A stretch of DNA of 64,000 bases, from positions 372,001 through 436,000 of the forward strand of contig NZ_PUFH01000005.1 of the NCBI RefSeq assembly GCF_004354555.1, given 5' to 3'. Source of the stretch: Leuconostoc citreum (GTDB lineage: Bacteria > Bacillota > Bacilli > Lactobacillales > Lactobacillaceae). Below, piece after piece: positions 51,769 through 61,081 of the stretch; the first letter of the stretch is position 1; each line of letters starts with the position of its first letter. Under the pieces are notes generated by a model. The model was not told the origin of the DNA. It made no database searches and worked only from the letters and a program-made list of their open reading frames with translations. A program made the translations under genes and the position numbers.

Positions 51769-54700
51769 TTAACGACTTCTTCTGAATACAATATTGTCGT
51801 AGCCTAGTAATGGCGCTAGTTCACGAATGATAGCGGTTTCACTATTCATCCAAAACTTCGCGTCAATTTGCTGATTTTGATCACTTTTTTGCCAGTGAAT
51901 GATGATAGGATTATCACCATGATGTTTTTTAAAAATCTCTATCACAGCGTGTCGGTTAGCCTCGTTATCGTGTTCTTCATCAAACCGCAAAAACCAGGTA
52001 CCACTTTCAGCAGTCGGTATTTGCGGTGGTGCCGTTATCTGACGTGCAATAACTGACATTTTGCCGTTATAACTATCAGATTGACCAGTTATTTGAATCA
52101 TGTTGCCTGTCTTCAACATGTCACTAATTTTGACAAATAGTTGATGAAAAATAGTCAGACTAATTGCTCCAGTAGTATCTGAGACAGTGACAAAGGCCAT
52201 TGTTTCACCTTTTTTTGTACGTGTTTGTCTAACACTATCAATCATGACAATCATTTTCACTGGTTCTTTAGCCAGCGACACATCTGCAATTTGTTGAAAA
52301 TCATTTTGTTTTATAATACTGGCAAAAGTGTCTAATGGATGACCTGATAAATTAACGCCGATAGTCTCTTTTTCATGCACTAATTTTTCAGTGAGCGTTA
52401 TGTCGGCCATTTTCTTGATTTTAGTCTCACTCAAAATTAACTCACCGAAACTGGCAGCCTCAATTAAATCATCTAATGCAGTGACTAACTCAACACGATT
52501 ATAACCAAAACTGTCAAGTGCACCAGCATAGACCATTTGCGTTAAAATATCCCGCTTGCGAAATTTTTCTGGGAGACGGCGAACGAGTGACTGTATCGAC
52601 TCAAACGGACCATTATTTTTTCTTTCGTCAATGAGTGCTGCTACAAAATCTGTACGTACACCCTTGATGCTGTGCAAACCCATTTGTAGAAAATCTTTAT
52701 TGATAGTCCAAAAACGGTCTGATTGGTTGACATTAGGGGCCTTCACAACAATGCCACGTGCTTTTGCTTCTGTGACGTAAAGTCGAATTTTGTCAGGTGA
52801 CCCTAGATTAGCGTTAAGTAATGCTGTAAAAAAAGCAATGGGATAATGTACTTTCATATACGCCAATTGAAATGACAATTTGCTATACGCTACAGCATGA
52901 GACCGATTAAAACCATAATTGGCAAATTCATCAATATATGCAAAAATCTGCTCCGCTTGTGATTGGTCATGGCCTTGACTAACCGCCCCGGAAATAAATT
53001 TACCGTGCATATCGGCCATTTGTGCTAATTTTTTCTTAGACATAGCACTACGCAAGACATCGGCTTCACCTAAAGTGAATCCGGCATATTTTTCTGCTAC
53101 CAACATAACCTGTTCCTGATAAACAATAATACCAAAAGTAGGGGCTAAAATAGTTTTTAAGCTCGGGTCTAAGACGGTAACAGTTTCTTGACCGTGACGA
53201 CGCTTAATAAAAGATTCAATATTACGACTTGGTCCTGGACGATAAAGCGCATTTACGGCAACAATATGTTCAAATGTAGCAGGTTGTAGTTGCTTCAAAA
53301 CATGCTTAATACCTGATGATTCAAATTGAAAGACACCATTAGTATCACCCTTGGCATATAATGCCAACGTTGCTTTATCATCTAAAGGCACGTGGCCAAT
53401 ATCAAAGCGATCAGGTAAATATTGTTTTGCATAATACAAGGTCTGTGCCAAAATCGTTAAGTTTGACAAGCCCAAAATATCAATTTTTAATAGTCCTAAT
53501 GCCTCAACTGGATTTTTCTCAAATTGTGTTAACAATCGCGATTCCGAGCCTGATTGTACGGGCAATGTATTCACAAGTGGCGAATCACTCAAAACCACAC
53601 CTGCAGCATGTGTTGAATAATTTCGTGGTAAACCTTCTATCTTTTGTGCCGTTTTCAGCAATAAATCACCATTATCAATATCATCTAAAACACGAGATAA
53701 CGCATCAGAGTCTTTTAAAGCGTCCCCAATTGTTACCCTTCTTCCTTGCTTACCCTGTGGTACGGCATTACTAATACGACTCATCATCGTTTGTGATACG
53801 CCAAAAACACGTGCGGTATCACGCAAAGCCTGTTTAGCAGCCAGTGTACCAAAAGTAATAATTTGCGCAAAATTACGCTGGCCGTATTTTTGATGAAGAT
53901 ATGCTAGAACATCTTCTCGCCGATTATCTGGCCAATCAATGTCAATATCCGGCATTTGCACACGCTCTGCATTCAAAAAGCGCTCAAACAAAAGACCAAA
54001 TTTAACAGGATCAATATCGGTAATTCCTAATGAAAACGCTACAAGTGACCCAGCAGCAGAACCTCTGCCAGCACCCAATTGAATGTGATTTTGTTTGGCA
54101 AAATTAACAATATCCCACACAATCAAAAAGTAATCATTAAAACCTAGTTTATTAATAATTGCTAATTCGTTGTGTAAACGCTCTAAATACTGGGCGTGTT
54201 GCTGGCTTGTAATATGCATTTTAGCATTCAAGCCTGTCATAGCTAGATTTTTGAGATATTCAGCCGCATTGGCTGTTTCAGGTGGGAGTTGAAATGATGG
54301 TAAAGCTGTTGTTTGCTTAAATGTTAATGAAAAATGGCTACGTGCAACAAGCTGTTCATTGTTTTTAAAAGCTAGCTTAAGCGCCTCATCATCTTGATAG
54401 CTTTGTCTTAATTGCTCAAAGTCTACTAAAACATGTGAGCCCGATTGTTGTGCTAAAGCCTTGATACCATCTAACTTAACATTAGCATCAATTGCTTTCA
54501 AAACTTGTGTTGTGAAGGCATCGTCAGCGTTTAAATAATCAACATCGTCTAAAGCTACCAATGACGCTTGATGTATTTGACTAAACTGTGCCAGTCGCGC
54601 CCGTATTTGTGGCGCAAGTTGCGGATGAATGCCAATATATAAATGTTGATCATCAATCTTATTCGATAGCTGATGCCAATAATTATCAACCTCTTGATAC

Positions 54701-55110
54701 TCAGAGGCAATTAATTGTGATAACTCACTATCATGCGGTAAAATGACATGAATACCTTGCAAATGCTCCACCAACAGGTCAAAAGTCATCGTCGTGTCCT
54801 GAGCTGTCATTTTGGCGGATGATAACCACATCAGATTTTGATAGCCAGTTTGGTTTTCTGCAATCAGTACCAGTGGAAATGTCGTTGATGTATTAACTAA
54901 GCCATTCACTTGAAGCGTGACACCAAAGAGTGGCTTAATCCCCATGTCTTTTGCTTTTTGATAAAACTCAACCGCCCCATACATGACATTAATGTCCGTT
55001 AAAGCAATAGCCTCATAATGGCGGTCTTTCGCAGTTCTAATAATTTGCGTTATTGTATTAGGATTTTTCAATAAGCTATATGCGCTTAAAATTTGTAAAG
55101 GTGCGTACAT
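51769..55110 (-). CDS. dnaE: DNA polymerase III alpha subunit
   Basis: A protein of 1113 residues, the DnaE-type polymerase of Firmicutes. The catalytic acidic motif MPDIDIDWPDNRREDVLAY lies near residue 390. The N-terminal PHP domain is degenerate: the HxH metal motif is replaced by LQI (APLQILSAYSLLKNP), so no proofreading is expected from it. Helix-hairpin-helix and OB-fold (LTIFHQLFVKISDMLKTGNM) regions follow. GGAGG is 5 bases before the ATG. It acts with PolC in primer extension at the fork. Confidence 0.95.
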   Translation of the reverse strand: MYAPLQILSAYSLLKNPNTITQIIRTAKDRHYEAIALTDINVMYGAVEFYQKAKDMGIKPLFGVTLQVNGLVNTSTTFPLVLIAENQTGYQNLMWLSSAKMTAQDTTMTFDLLVEHLQGIHVILPHDSELSQLIASEYQEVDNYWHQLSNKIDDQHLYIGIHPQLAPQIRARLAQFSQIHQASLVALDDVDYLNADDAFTTQVLKAIDANVKLDGIKALAQQSGSHVLVDFEQLRQSYQDDEALKLAFKNNEQLVARSHFSLTFKQTTALPSFQLPPETANAAEYLKNLAMTGLNAKMHITSQQHAQYLERLHNELAIINKLGFNDYFLIVWDIVNFAKQNHIQLGAGRGSAAGSLVAFSLGITDIDPVKFGLLFERFLNAERVQMPDIDIDWPDNRREDVLAYLHQKYGQRNFAQIITFGTLAAKQALRDTARVFGVSQTMMSRISNAVPQGKQGRRVTIGDALKDSDALSRVLDDIDNGDLLLKTAQKIEGLPRNYSTHAAGVVLSDSPLVNTLPVQSGSESRLLTQFEKNPVEALGLLKIDILGLSNLTILAQTLYYAKQYLPDRFDIGHVPLDDKATLALYAKGDTNGVFQFESSGIKHVLKQLQPATFEHIVAVNALYRPGPSRNIESFIKRRHGQETVTVLDPSLKTILAPTFGIIVYQEQVMLVAEKYAGFTLGEADVLRSAMSKKKLAQMADMHGKFISGAVSQGHDQSQAEQIFAYIDEFANYGFNRSHAVAYSKLSFQLAYMKVHYPIAFFTALLNANLGSPDKIRLYVTEAKARGIVVKAPNVNQSDRFWTINKDFLQMGLHSIKGVRTDFVAALIDERKNNGPFESIQSLVRRLPEKFRKRDILTQMVYAGALDSFGYNRVELVTALDDLIEAASFGELILSETKIKKMADITLTEKLVHEKETIGVNLSGHPLDTFASIIKQNDFQQIADVSLAKEPVKMIVMIDSVRQTRTKKGETMAFVTVSDTTGAISLTIFHQLFVKISDMLKTGNMIQITGQSDSYNGKMSVIARQITAPPQIPTAESGTWFLRFDEEHDNEANRHAVIEIFKKHHGDNPIIIHWQKSDQNQQIDAKFWMNSETAIIRELAPLLGYDNIVFRRSR

Positions 55111-55237
55111 TAGGCCTCCGTTACTTGCCGTATTCTAATACGAAACTTTGTTCCCTTTAATTATACACGAAAACCTCTTAAAAAGGTTGCGCTTTTCACA
55201 AAAAGGCGTATGATAGTTTTGTAAAGAGGTGGAACAC

Positions 55238-55435
55238 ATGAAATTTATTACAGTTGCTGTCTGGTCAGCTATTTTCGGCGAAATTTTAGGCTACATCGTT
55301 TCCCAATTAACAGCAGGCACTTATTCATTTACAACCGTTGCCATTATCGCCATTGTTGTTGGCGAAATTGCACTTGTTGCGATACCTGCTATTTCTGGTT
55401 CAGCTGCCTCAAAAGAAACGTTAGCTGAAAAATAA
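55238..55435 (+). CDS. Small membrane protein (DUF2929-like)
   Basis: A protein of 65 residues with two membrane segments (ITVAVWSAIFGEILGYIV and TVAIIAIVVGEIALVAI). The ATG at 55238 has GAGG 8 bases upstream; an in-frame GTG at 55229 overlaps that site. Its sequence and position beside dnaE resemble the DUF2929/YjzD-type proteins of Firmicutes. Function is unknown. Confidence 0.75.
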   Translation: MKFITVAVWSAIFGEILGYIVSQLTAGTYSFTTVAIIAIVVGEIALVAIPAISGSAASKETLAEK

Positions 55436-55466
55436 AAAAGACGTGCGAATTTGCGCGTCTTTTTTA
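55434..55466. terminator. Bidirectional terminator
   Basis: AAAAAAGACG(T)GCG pairs with (C)GC(G)CGTCTTTTTT, a GC-rich stem with A and T runs. It stands between convergent genes and overlaps the aroD stop. Confidence 0.9.
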
Positions 55467-56348
55467 TTTTTGCCAAGCTTGTAATAATTCATCTATTGTT
55501 AATTGACCGGGTGCGCTTGTTTGTTGATTATCTAATGTGGCAAATGTCATTTCTGAGCCATAGCGATAACCAACTACACGTGACTGCTGGCCAATCAGTC
55601 CCATGCTTATCGTAATTAATGGTTGTTGGACTGATGCATCCTGCGTTGCATCAAGTAATAGTTGCACATCTGCTAACGTTTTTGGCATGACAGCTAACTT
55701 GATAATATCAGCGCCTGTACGACTCATATCGGTTATCAACTGATCAACTGCCCGTGTTTCATTGAAATCGTGATACGACAAGATAACGGGTGTGTTTGTT
55801 TCATGGGCAGCAGCAATAATTTTATCTCGCAACTCACTTGCAAGTGTATACTCAACATCAACAGCAGCAAAATGGTAACCTGAGTGCAATGCTGAAACCA
55901 TGAAAGTAGTGTATTCAATCGGTGAAAGTTCGCCTTGTCCACCTTGCGCCTTTGTGCGATAAGTCAATATAATTGGAAAACTACCAATGGTGTTAAAGAC
56001 GGACCCAGCCAATTCTTTAATAATTTGACTGTTCATGATTGGCCAGTTTGCATTAAACTCTTCCTGAGCACGGTCCATCTCAGCCAGCTTTTTAGCTTCT
56101 GTCATTGCCGATACATTTTTCTGTGATAACTCTGCTTGTGCGCCCGCTTTGACTTGCTGCCACACCATGACTTGACTAAATTCATCAGCAATATAGTCAG
56201 CGCGCCATTCAACAATATCTGGATTTTTTTCTTGTAGCGCCCGAGCAAAGGGCGTTAACTTATCAGTTGGTCCCAATGTCAATGGCACGGCAATAATTGG
56301 CTTATCATCTAAGCTAGCTGGTAACTTCAATAATTCTCTTAACGTCAT
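55464..56348 (-). CDS. aroD: 3-dehydroquinate dehydratase, type I, with internal insertion
   Basis: A protein of 294 residues; type I enzymes usually have 225-255. It dehydrates 3-dehydroquinate to 3-dehydroshikimate through a Schiff base. Family residues are Glu47 and Arg49 (VEWRAD), His193 (SYHDFNET) and the Schiff-base Lys217 (DIIKLAV). Between the first two conserved blocks lies an extra charged helical segment of roughly 45 residues (about 62-110, AELSQKNVSAMTEAKKLAEM). It is the last gene of the aromatic operon and overlaps the previous gene by 4 bases. Confidence 0.9.
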   Translation of the reverse strand: MTLRELLKLPASLDDKPIIAVPLTLGPTDKLTPFARALQEKNPDIVEWRADYIADEFSQVMVWQQVKAGAQAELSQKNVSAMTEAKKLAEMDRAQEEFNANWPIMNSQIIKELAGSVFNTIGSFPIILTYRTKAQGGQGELSPIEYTTFMVSALHSGYHFAAVDVEYTLASELRDKIIAAAHETNTPVILSYHDFNETRAVDQLITDMSRTGADIIKLAVMPKTLADVQLLLDATQDASVQQPLITISMGLIGQQSRVVGYRYGSEMTFATLDNQQTSAPGQLTIDELLQAWQK

Positions 56349-56899
56349 TTAATTTGATAAACGACCCATACCATCTGCGGCTGCAAACTTTGGCGTACTT
56401 GGTACTTAGGGTCTTCACTTTCTGGTAATTTTAGAAACTGTTCTTCCGATACTATTGTAAACCGATTCTGATCATTTATAAAGCCCGCCAAGGCAACTGG
56501 CTTACTTGGTGAAAAAACGACAGAAGGCCCCCAAGCATTATCTAAACCTTGCTCACGTAAGTAGCGCAAAAGCAACCCTTCTGTGGCAGCGTGGATAATT
56601 GCCACATTTCGCTTAAACTTTGTATTTTCAACCAAACTAAGTGTCAGTAATGGTAAAGCAAAAGTTGTCACTATAGCAAGGCGTTGCCATTCTGAATAAT
56701 TAATATCAGCCCAATTGAGTTCGGGTAAACGATTAGATTTAAATGCCACAGGCACAATTAATTGATCACCGACATAATCGTCTAAATGTAAAAAAATTTC
56801 TTCAAAACTGTCATGCAGTACTATTTTTTGCGTCGTTATGAAATGCATTGCAGCACGTTGTGAATCCGTTCCTGTAGGGCCTAATGTGTGTAATTTCAT
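56345..56899 (-). CDS. Divergent prephenate-dehydratase-like protein
   Basis: A protein of 184 residues starting LHTLGPTGTDSQRAAMHF, the opening of prephenate dehydratase domains (GPxGTxS). A matching LHDSFEEIF block follows. The PIENS region is replaced by VPVAFKSN, and the catalytic TRF motif is NRF at 145-147, so the essential Thr is Asn. No ACT domain is present. In these respects it recalls prephenate decarboxylases such as BacA. It may be a lineage-typical dehydratase for phenylalanine, an altered-function enzyme, or inactive. It lies between aroK and aroD with 4-base overlaps at both ends, so it is clearly co-translated with the pathway. Confidence 0.7.
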   Translation of the reverse strand: MKLHTLGPTGTDSQRAAMHFITTQKIVLHDSFEEIFLHLDDYVGDQLIVPVAFKSNRLPELNWADINYSEWQRLAIVTTFALPLLTLSLVENTKFKRNVAIIHAATEGLLLRYLREQGLDNAWGPSVVFSPSKPVALAGFINDQNRFTIVSEEQFLKLPESEDPKYQVRQSLQPQMVWVVYQIK

Positions 56900-57699
56900 C
56901 GTTTCAACTGCTTATTTTCCTTTGCAATAGCTGATGACGTCAAAATTGTCATTATCTGATCAATCATTTCATCTGTAATATCTTCAGATTGTTCAAAATC
57001 ATATTTTAGTAACGTACGCATGTTACGCATTCTTTCCTGCTGTATGGTTGCCATACCAAATTGCGCTTTATAGTGAGCGACAGCTGTGACCACTTGCATC
57101 CGCCGTTCAATAATCTGAAAAATTTGACGATCGAACGCATCTATTTCTGAACGTAATTGCAGTAATGCCAACTCATCTTCATTAGTACTAAATAGCGCAA
57201 TAATCTCTGCGGCAATTCTTTCCGGTGTTTTGCCAACAGTTTCAACTGTAAAATTAGCAATCATTTTGTATTTAGGATCACGTAACTGCCATAAATTAAA
57301 AAAGTCAGCTGTTGATTTTTCTTGTAATAACGGCCGCTGGCCTTCTATTAATAGTCGATTAATGGTACTCTCTAAATTACCGTGCAAGTAAATAACTGTT
57401 GCAGCAGATTGCTTCAGTATCTCTAAATTTTCCATGCGTTCAACCACACCGCCACCTGTTGCTACGATACCTTTAAATGTTTGTAAACTAGCTAATACCT
57501 CTGATTCAATCTGGCGGAAACCTGCTTCACCCCGTGACCGAAAGAGTTCAGGAATAGACTGTTTAGCTATACGTTCAATTTCAGAATCAATATCTACAAA
57601 CTGTGAGTGGTGTTGACGGGCAATTTCTTGGCCAACGGTTGTTTTTCCTGCTCCCATAAAGCCAACTAAAATGAGTGTTTCTGGTTCTTTAATCATCAT
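56896..57699 (-). CDS. aroK: Shikimate kinase-chorismate mutase fusion
   Basis: A protein of 267 residues with two domains. Shikimate kinase covers about residues 5-172: P-loop GFMGAGKTT (13-21), DIDSEIE, GGG (82-84) and the lid Arg in GQRPLL. An AroQ-type chorismate mutase covers about 178-267: the residues corresponding to E. coli R11, R28, K39 and R51 are all present as R183, R200, K211 and R223, in the motif LRSEIDAFDRQI. Both active sites look intact. Joining the enzyme before EPSP synthase to the one after chorismate synthase is unusual. The ATG follows GAGGTAAT. Confidence 0.9.
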   Translation of the reverse strand: MMIKEPETLILVGFMGAGKTTVGQEIARQHHSQFVDIDSEIERIAKQSIPELFRSRGEAGFRQIESEVLASLQTFKGIVATGGGVVERMENLEILKQSAATVIYLHGNLESTINRLLIEGQRPLLQEKSTADFFNLWQLRDPKYKMIANFTVETVGKTPERIAAEIIALFSTNEDELALLQLRSEIDAFDRQIFQIIERRMQVVTAVAHYKAQFGMATIQQERMRNMRTLLKYDFEQSEDITDEMIDQIMTILTSSAIAKENKQLKR

Positions 57700-57706
57700 T
57701 ATTACC

Positions 57707-58549
57707 TCATAATTGTTGTCGTGCGTGTTGCGCTTGTGTGATGAGCTTTTCTAAACCAAGACTGTCATTTTGACGTAAAACTTGATTAAAGCGATGCAAT
57801 TCATCAATCAAGTCCTGATTACTCGATAAAATAGCAGCTTTATTACTGAGTAATATATCACGCCAAACTTCTGGATTACTTGCTGCAATACGTGTTGTGT
57901 CTTTGAAACCACCGGCCACATAGGGACCAAAATCAGAAACTGAATGGAAATGTTGCATAATTGCATTCATTAAGGCAAATGAGACAATATGTGGCACATC
58001 ACTAATCCATGACACCAATTCATCATGTTGCTGCGCATCTATTTCAATGAAGCGTGCCGCTATCGGTGCCAGAATACTCTGTAATTTGATAACCGTCTCT
58101 TTTGGCGCATGTTTTGTCACTAGAAAATATGGTACTTCACGATATAAATCACTATTTGCGGCGCTAACACCGCTATTCTGTGTCCCAGCCATTGCATGGC
58201 CACCAATGAAAGTCGCTGTTTTAGGGACAAACGCTTCAGCCAGTGACATAATTTCTGACTTAGTCGACCCCGTATCTGTAATAATAACATTGGGTTTAAG
58301 TGGTAACACTGCTAATTGTTTTAGTGTTTGCTTAATGACAGCAATCGGTGTGGCTAAAATAATAACTTCGGCGCGACTGACGACATCAGCTAAACTAGTA
58401 GCCGTCTCATCTACAATGTTGTTTGCCATCGCATATTGGCGTGATAACAGCTGATTATCAATCCCTATCACGTGATTCTCAACACGCTGACTTAAAGCAC
58501 TTGCTAATGACGCCCCCATCTCCCCGAGACCTTGAATCACAATAATCAT
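57707..58549 (-). CDS. tyrA: Prephenate dehydrogenase
   Basis: A protein of 280 residues, normal for the simple TyrA class without chorismate mutase or ACT domain. It makes 4-hydroxyphenylpyruvate for tyrosine. The NAD motif is IQGLGEMGASLASAL; TDTGSTKSEIM and GGHAMAGTQNSG are family blocks, and VSWISDVPHIVSFAL lies in the helical domain. It overlaps aroA by 4 bases. Confidence 0.94.
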   Translation of the reverse strand: MIIVIQGLGEMGASLASALSQRVENHVIGIDNQLLSRQYAMANNIVDETATSLADVVSRAEVIILATPIAVIKQTLKQLAVLPLKPNVIITDTGSTKSEIMSLAEAFVPKTATFIGGHAMAGTQNSGVSAANSDLYREVPYFLVTKHAPKETVIKLQSILAPIAARFIEIDAQQHDELVSWISDVPHIVSFALMNAIMQHFHSVSDFGPYVAGGFKDTTRIAASNPEVWRDILLSNKAAILSSNQDLIDELHRFNQVLRQNDSLGLEKLITQAQHARQQL

Positions 58550-59841
58550 AGCATAACCTCAGATAAATCTTCTAAAAAGCCAGGATAAGATACACTCATC
58601 GCATCTTCGCCAGTCAATATCACATCGCCTGTTGTAATCAGTGCAGCGATGGCATTCATCATTGCAATACGATGATCCCCACAGGAATCGAGCAGCACAG
58701 CATCATTATCTGCAGTCAATGACTGACCACCATGAATAATCATACCGTCGGGTTTTTCTTCAATATTGGCTCCAAGCTTACTTAACTCTGAGATAACAGT
58801 CGCAATACGATCTGTCTCTTTGACACGTAACTCTTCTGCGCCAGAAATTATCGTATCGCCATCGGCTTGTGTCGCTGCTAGAGCAATAATTGGTAGTTCA
58901 TCTACTGCACTGGGTATATCAGCAGCCGTAATATCAATACCATGCAAAGTTTGTGTTCTAACTGTCAAATCAGCTAAGGGTTCACCTTGCGTGTCTATCG
59001 GCGTCACTTCAATACTAGCGCCCATGCGCGTTAATATTTTTAAGATACCATCACGCGTTGGGTTAATACCAACACGATTAATGGTTAATTCAGAGTTTGG
59101 TGTAATTAAGGCAGCCACTAAGAAAAAGGCTGCACTGGAGATATCTGCCGGTACGTCAACATGTTGCCCTTGAAGTTGTTGCTGTTTTTTTAGCGTGATA
59201 ACACCGTTTTTAGATTCAAGTTGACCACCAAATTGTCGCAACATACGCTCAGTATGATCTCGTGATGCTATTTTTTCAATCACACGCGTTTCACCTTCAG
59301 CCTGAATACCCGCTAATAAAATAGCACTTTTAACTTGTGCTGAGGCTACTGGCATATCGTAAGTGATGCCACGCAGTGTTGCATTAGCCTGAATGACACC
59401 TGGTAAAGTCCCGTTGGCAGTTAAATCAATTTTGGCGCCCATCTCTGTTAAGGGTTTCATCACACGTGTCATTGGTCGCTGGCTTAATGATTCATCGCCA
59501 ATGATTGACATATCAAAATTTTGTTTGCTCAGTAACCCCATGAGCAGCCGTGTGGATGTACCAGAGTTACCCATGTCAAGTGGCTTTTTAGGTGGTGTTA
59601 AACCGTCAAATCCTTGCCCTTGAATACGCACACTATTTTCATTTTGTTGAATAGCCACACCTAAATTACGAAAAACTGTCATCGTGTGTAACACATCATC
59701 TGAAGCTAAAAAATTAGTAATTACCGTTTGCCCTTTGGCAATAGCGCCAAACATTAACGCACGATGTGATATTGATTTGTCACCAGGCACAGTGACATGT
59801 CCATGTAACCCATGTGCTGAGGCAGGCGTGAGTCTAATCAT
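58546..59841 (-). CDS. aroA: EPSP synthase
   Basis: A protein of 431 residues that joins shikimate 3-phosphate and PEP. Signature blocks are VPGDKSISHRALMFGAIA and LDMGNSGTSTRLLMGLL near the N-terminus, and RVKETDRI towards the C-terminus. The block is GNSGTSTRL, with Thr-Ser following Gly rather than the GNAGTA of enteric type I, so it looks like the class II (Gram-positive) form. It overlaps tyrA by 4 bases. Confidence 0.96.
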   Translation of the reverse strand: MIRLTPASAHGLHGHVTVPGDKSISHRALMFGAIAKGQTVITNFLASDDVLHTMTVFRNLGVAIQQNENSVRIQGQGFDGLTPPKKPLDMGNSGTSTRLLMGLLSKQNFDMSIIGDESLSQRPMTRVMKPLTEMGAKIDLTANGTLPGVIQANATLRGITYDMPVASAQVKSAILLAGIQAEGETRVIEKIASRDHTERMLRQFGGQLESKNGVITLKKQQQLQGQHVDVPADISSAAFFLVAALITPNSELTINRVGINPTRDGILKILTRMGASIEVTPIDTQGEPLADLTVRTQTLHGIDITAADIPSAVDELPIIALAATQADGDTIISGAEELRVKETDRIATVISELSKLGANIEEKPDGMIIHGGQSLTADNDAVLLDSCGDHRIAMMNAIAALITTGDVILTGEDAMSVSYPGFLEDLSEVML

Positions 59842-59875
59842 GCTATTCCTCCTGAAATGATATCATTATTGTCTA

Positions 59876-61054
59876 TTAAAATGCTTTGACCTCTTGACGG
59901 TAGGCAGCAACTTGCTCTTTCATACGATCGATGTTATCGGCATCAAATTTATCTAAAACCGCTTTGGCCAACTCAATAGCTACCATCGCTTCAGCAATAA
60001 CAGCCGCAGCAGTCACAGCCGTTGTATCAGAACGTTCAATTGATGCCCGATGATCTTGATGTGTATCAATATCAACAGATTGCATTGGACGGTAGAGTGT
60101 CGGAATGGGCTTAACAACACCTCGTACAACGATGGCTTCACCTGTGGTCATCCCCCCTTCAAACCCACCTAAATTATCAGAGCCACGATAAAATCCCTTC
60201 TCAGGTCGCCAAAAAATTTCATCCATGACTTGGTCGCCATACTTTTCTGCATTATCAAAACCACCACCAAATTGCACCCCTTTAAAAGCATTAATGCCAA
60301 CAATAGCCCGTGCAATTTTAGCGTCTAATTTATCGTCAGCTGAAATATAGGAACCTAAGCCTACAGGCACCCCTGTTGCCATTACTTGAACCTGACCGCC
60401 CACGGTATTGGCATCACGTTTAGTGCTATCAATTACATCTCGAATCGCTTTATCAGCAGCAGCATCTAATGCACGCGTCTCAAAACTCTCAGTCACCTGA
60501 CGTAATGCTTCTAAATCTTGATATTGTGTTAACGTTGATAAATCCGATTTAGCTGGGCCAACATTAACAACGAAGCCATGTACATCAACACCAATTTCGG
60601 CTAATAATTTTTTAGCCACAGCACCAACTGCTACTCGCATTGTTGTTTCACGTGCAGATGATCTTTCTAAAACATTACGCAAATCATCATGGTGACGATA
60701 TTTAATCCCACCAACTAAATCAGCGTGACCTGGACGGGGCCGTAAGACCTTACGAAGACTATTCTCTGGTGTTTGTGGCTCGTTTGGTGCCATAATCTTT
60801 GACCAATTATTGTGGTCATCATTATGTACATTTAGGGTAATTGGCGAACCTAAAGTCTTTTGATGACGTATGCCAGTCAGAAAAGTGACTGTATCCGTTT
60901 CGATTTTTTGTCGTTCTCCTCGGCCATATCCTTTTTGTCGTCTAGCCAATTGCGCATTAACATCTTCCTGTGTGATGTGTAATCCGGCAGGAATACCTTC
61001 AATAACCGCAATTTCTTCTGGTCCGTGGCTTTCACCAGCAGTTGTATATCTCAT
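59876..61054 (-). CDS. aroC: Chorismate synthase
   Basis: A protein of 392 residues that makes chorismate using reduced FMN. Conserved blocks are YTTAGESHGPEEIAVIEG at the start, RPRPGHADL, RSSARETTMRVAVGA near residue 135, and RPMQSVDIDTHQDHRASIER. The start has only a weak ribosome site. It lies between aroB and aroA. A source of reduced flavin is needed; no NADPH:FMN reductase is present in this window. Confidence 0.96.
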   Translation of the reverse strand: MRYTTAGESHGPEEIAVIEGIPAGLHITQEDVNAQLARRQKGYGRGERQKIETDTVTFLTGIRHQKTLGSPITLNVHNDDHNNWSKIMAPNEPQTPENSLRKVLRPRPGHADLVGGIKYRHHDDLRNVLERSSARETTMRVAVGAVAKKLLAEIGVDVHGFVVNVGPAKSDLSTLTQYQDLEALRQVTESFETRALDAAADKAIRDVIDSTKRDANTVGGQVQVMATGVPVGLGSYISADDKLDAKIARAIVGINAFKGVQFGGGFDNAEKYGDQVMDEIFWRPEKGFYRGSDNLGGFEGGMTTGEAIVVRGVVKPIPTLYRPMQSVDIDTHQDHRASIERSDTTAVTAAAVIAEAMVAIELAKAVLDKFDADNIDRMKEQVAAYRQEVKAF

Positions 61055-61081
61055 GATGTTTTATCTAACAAATAAATATTG

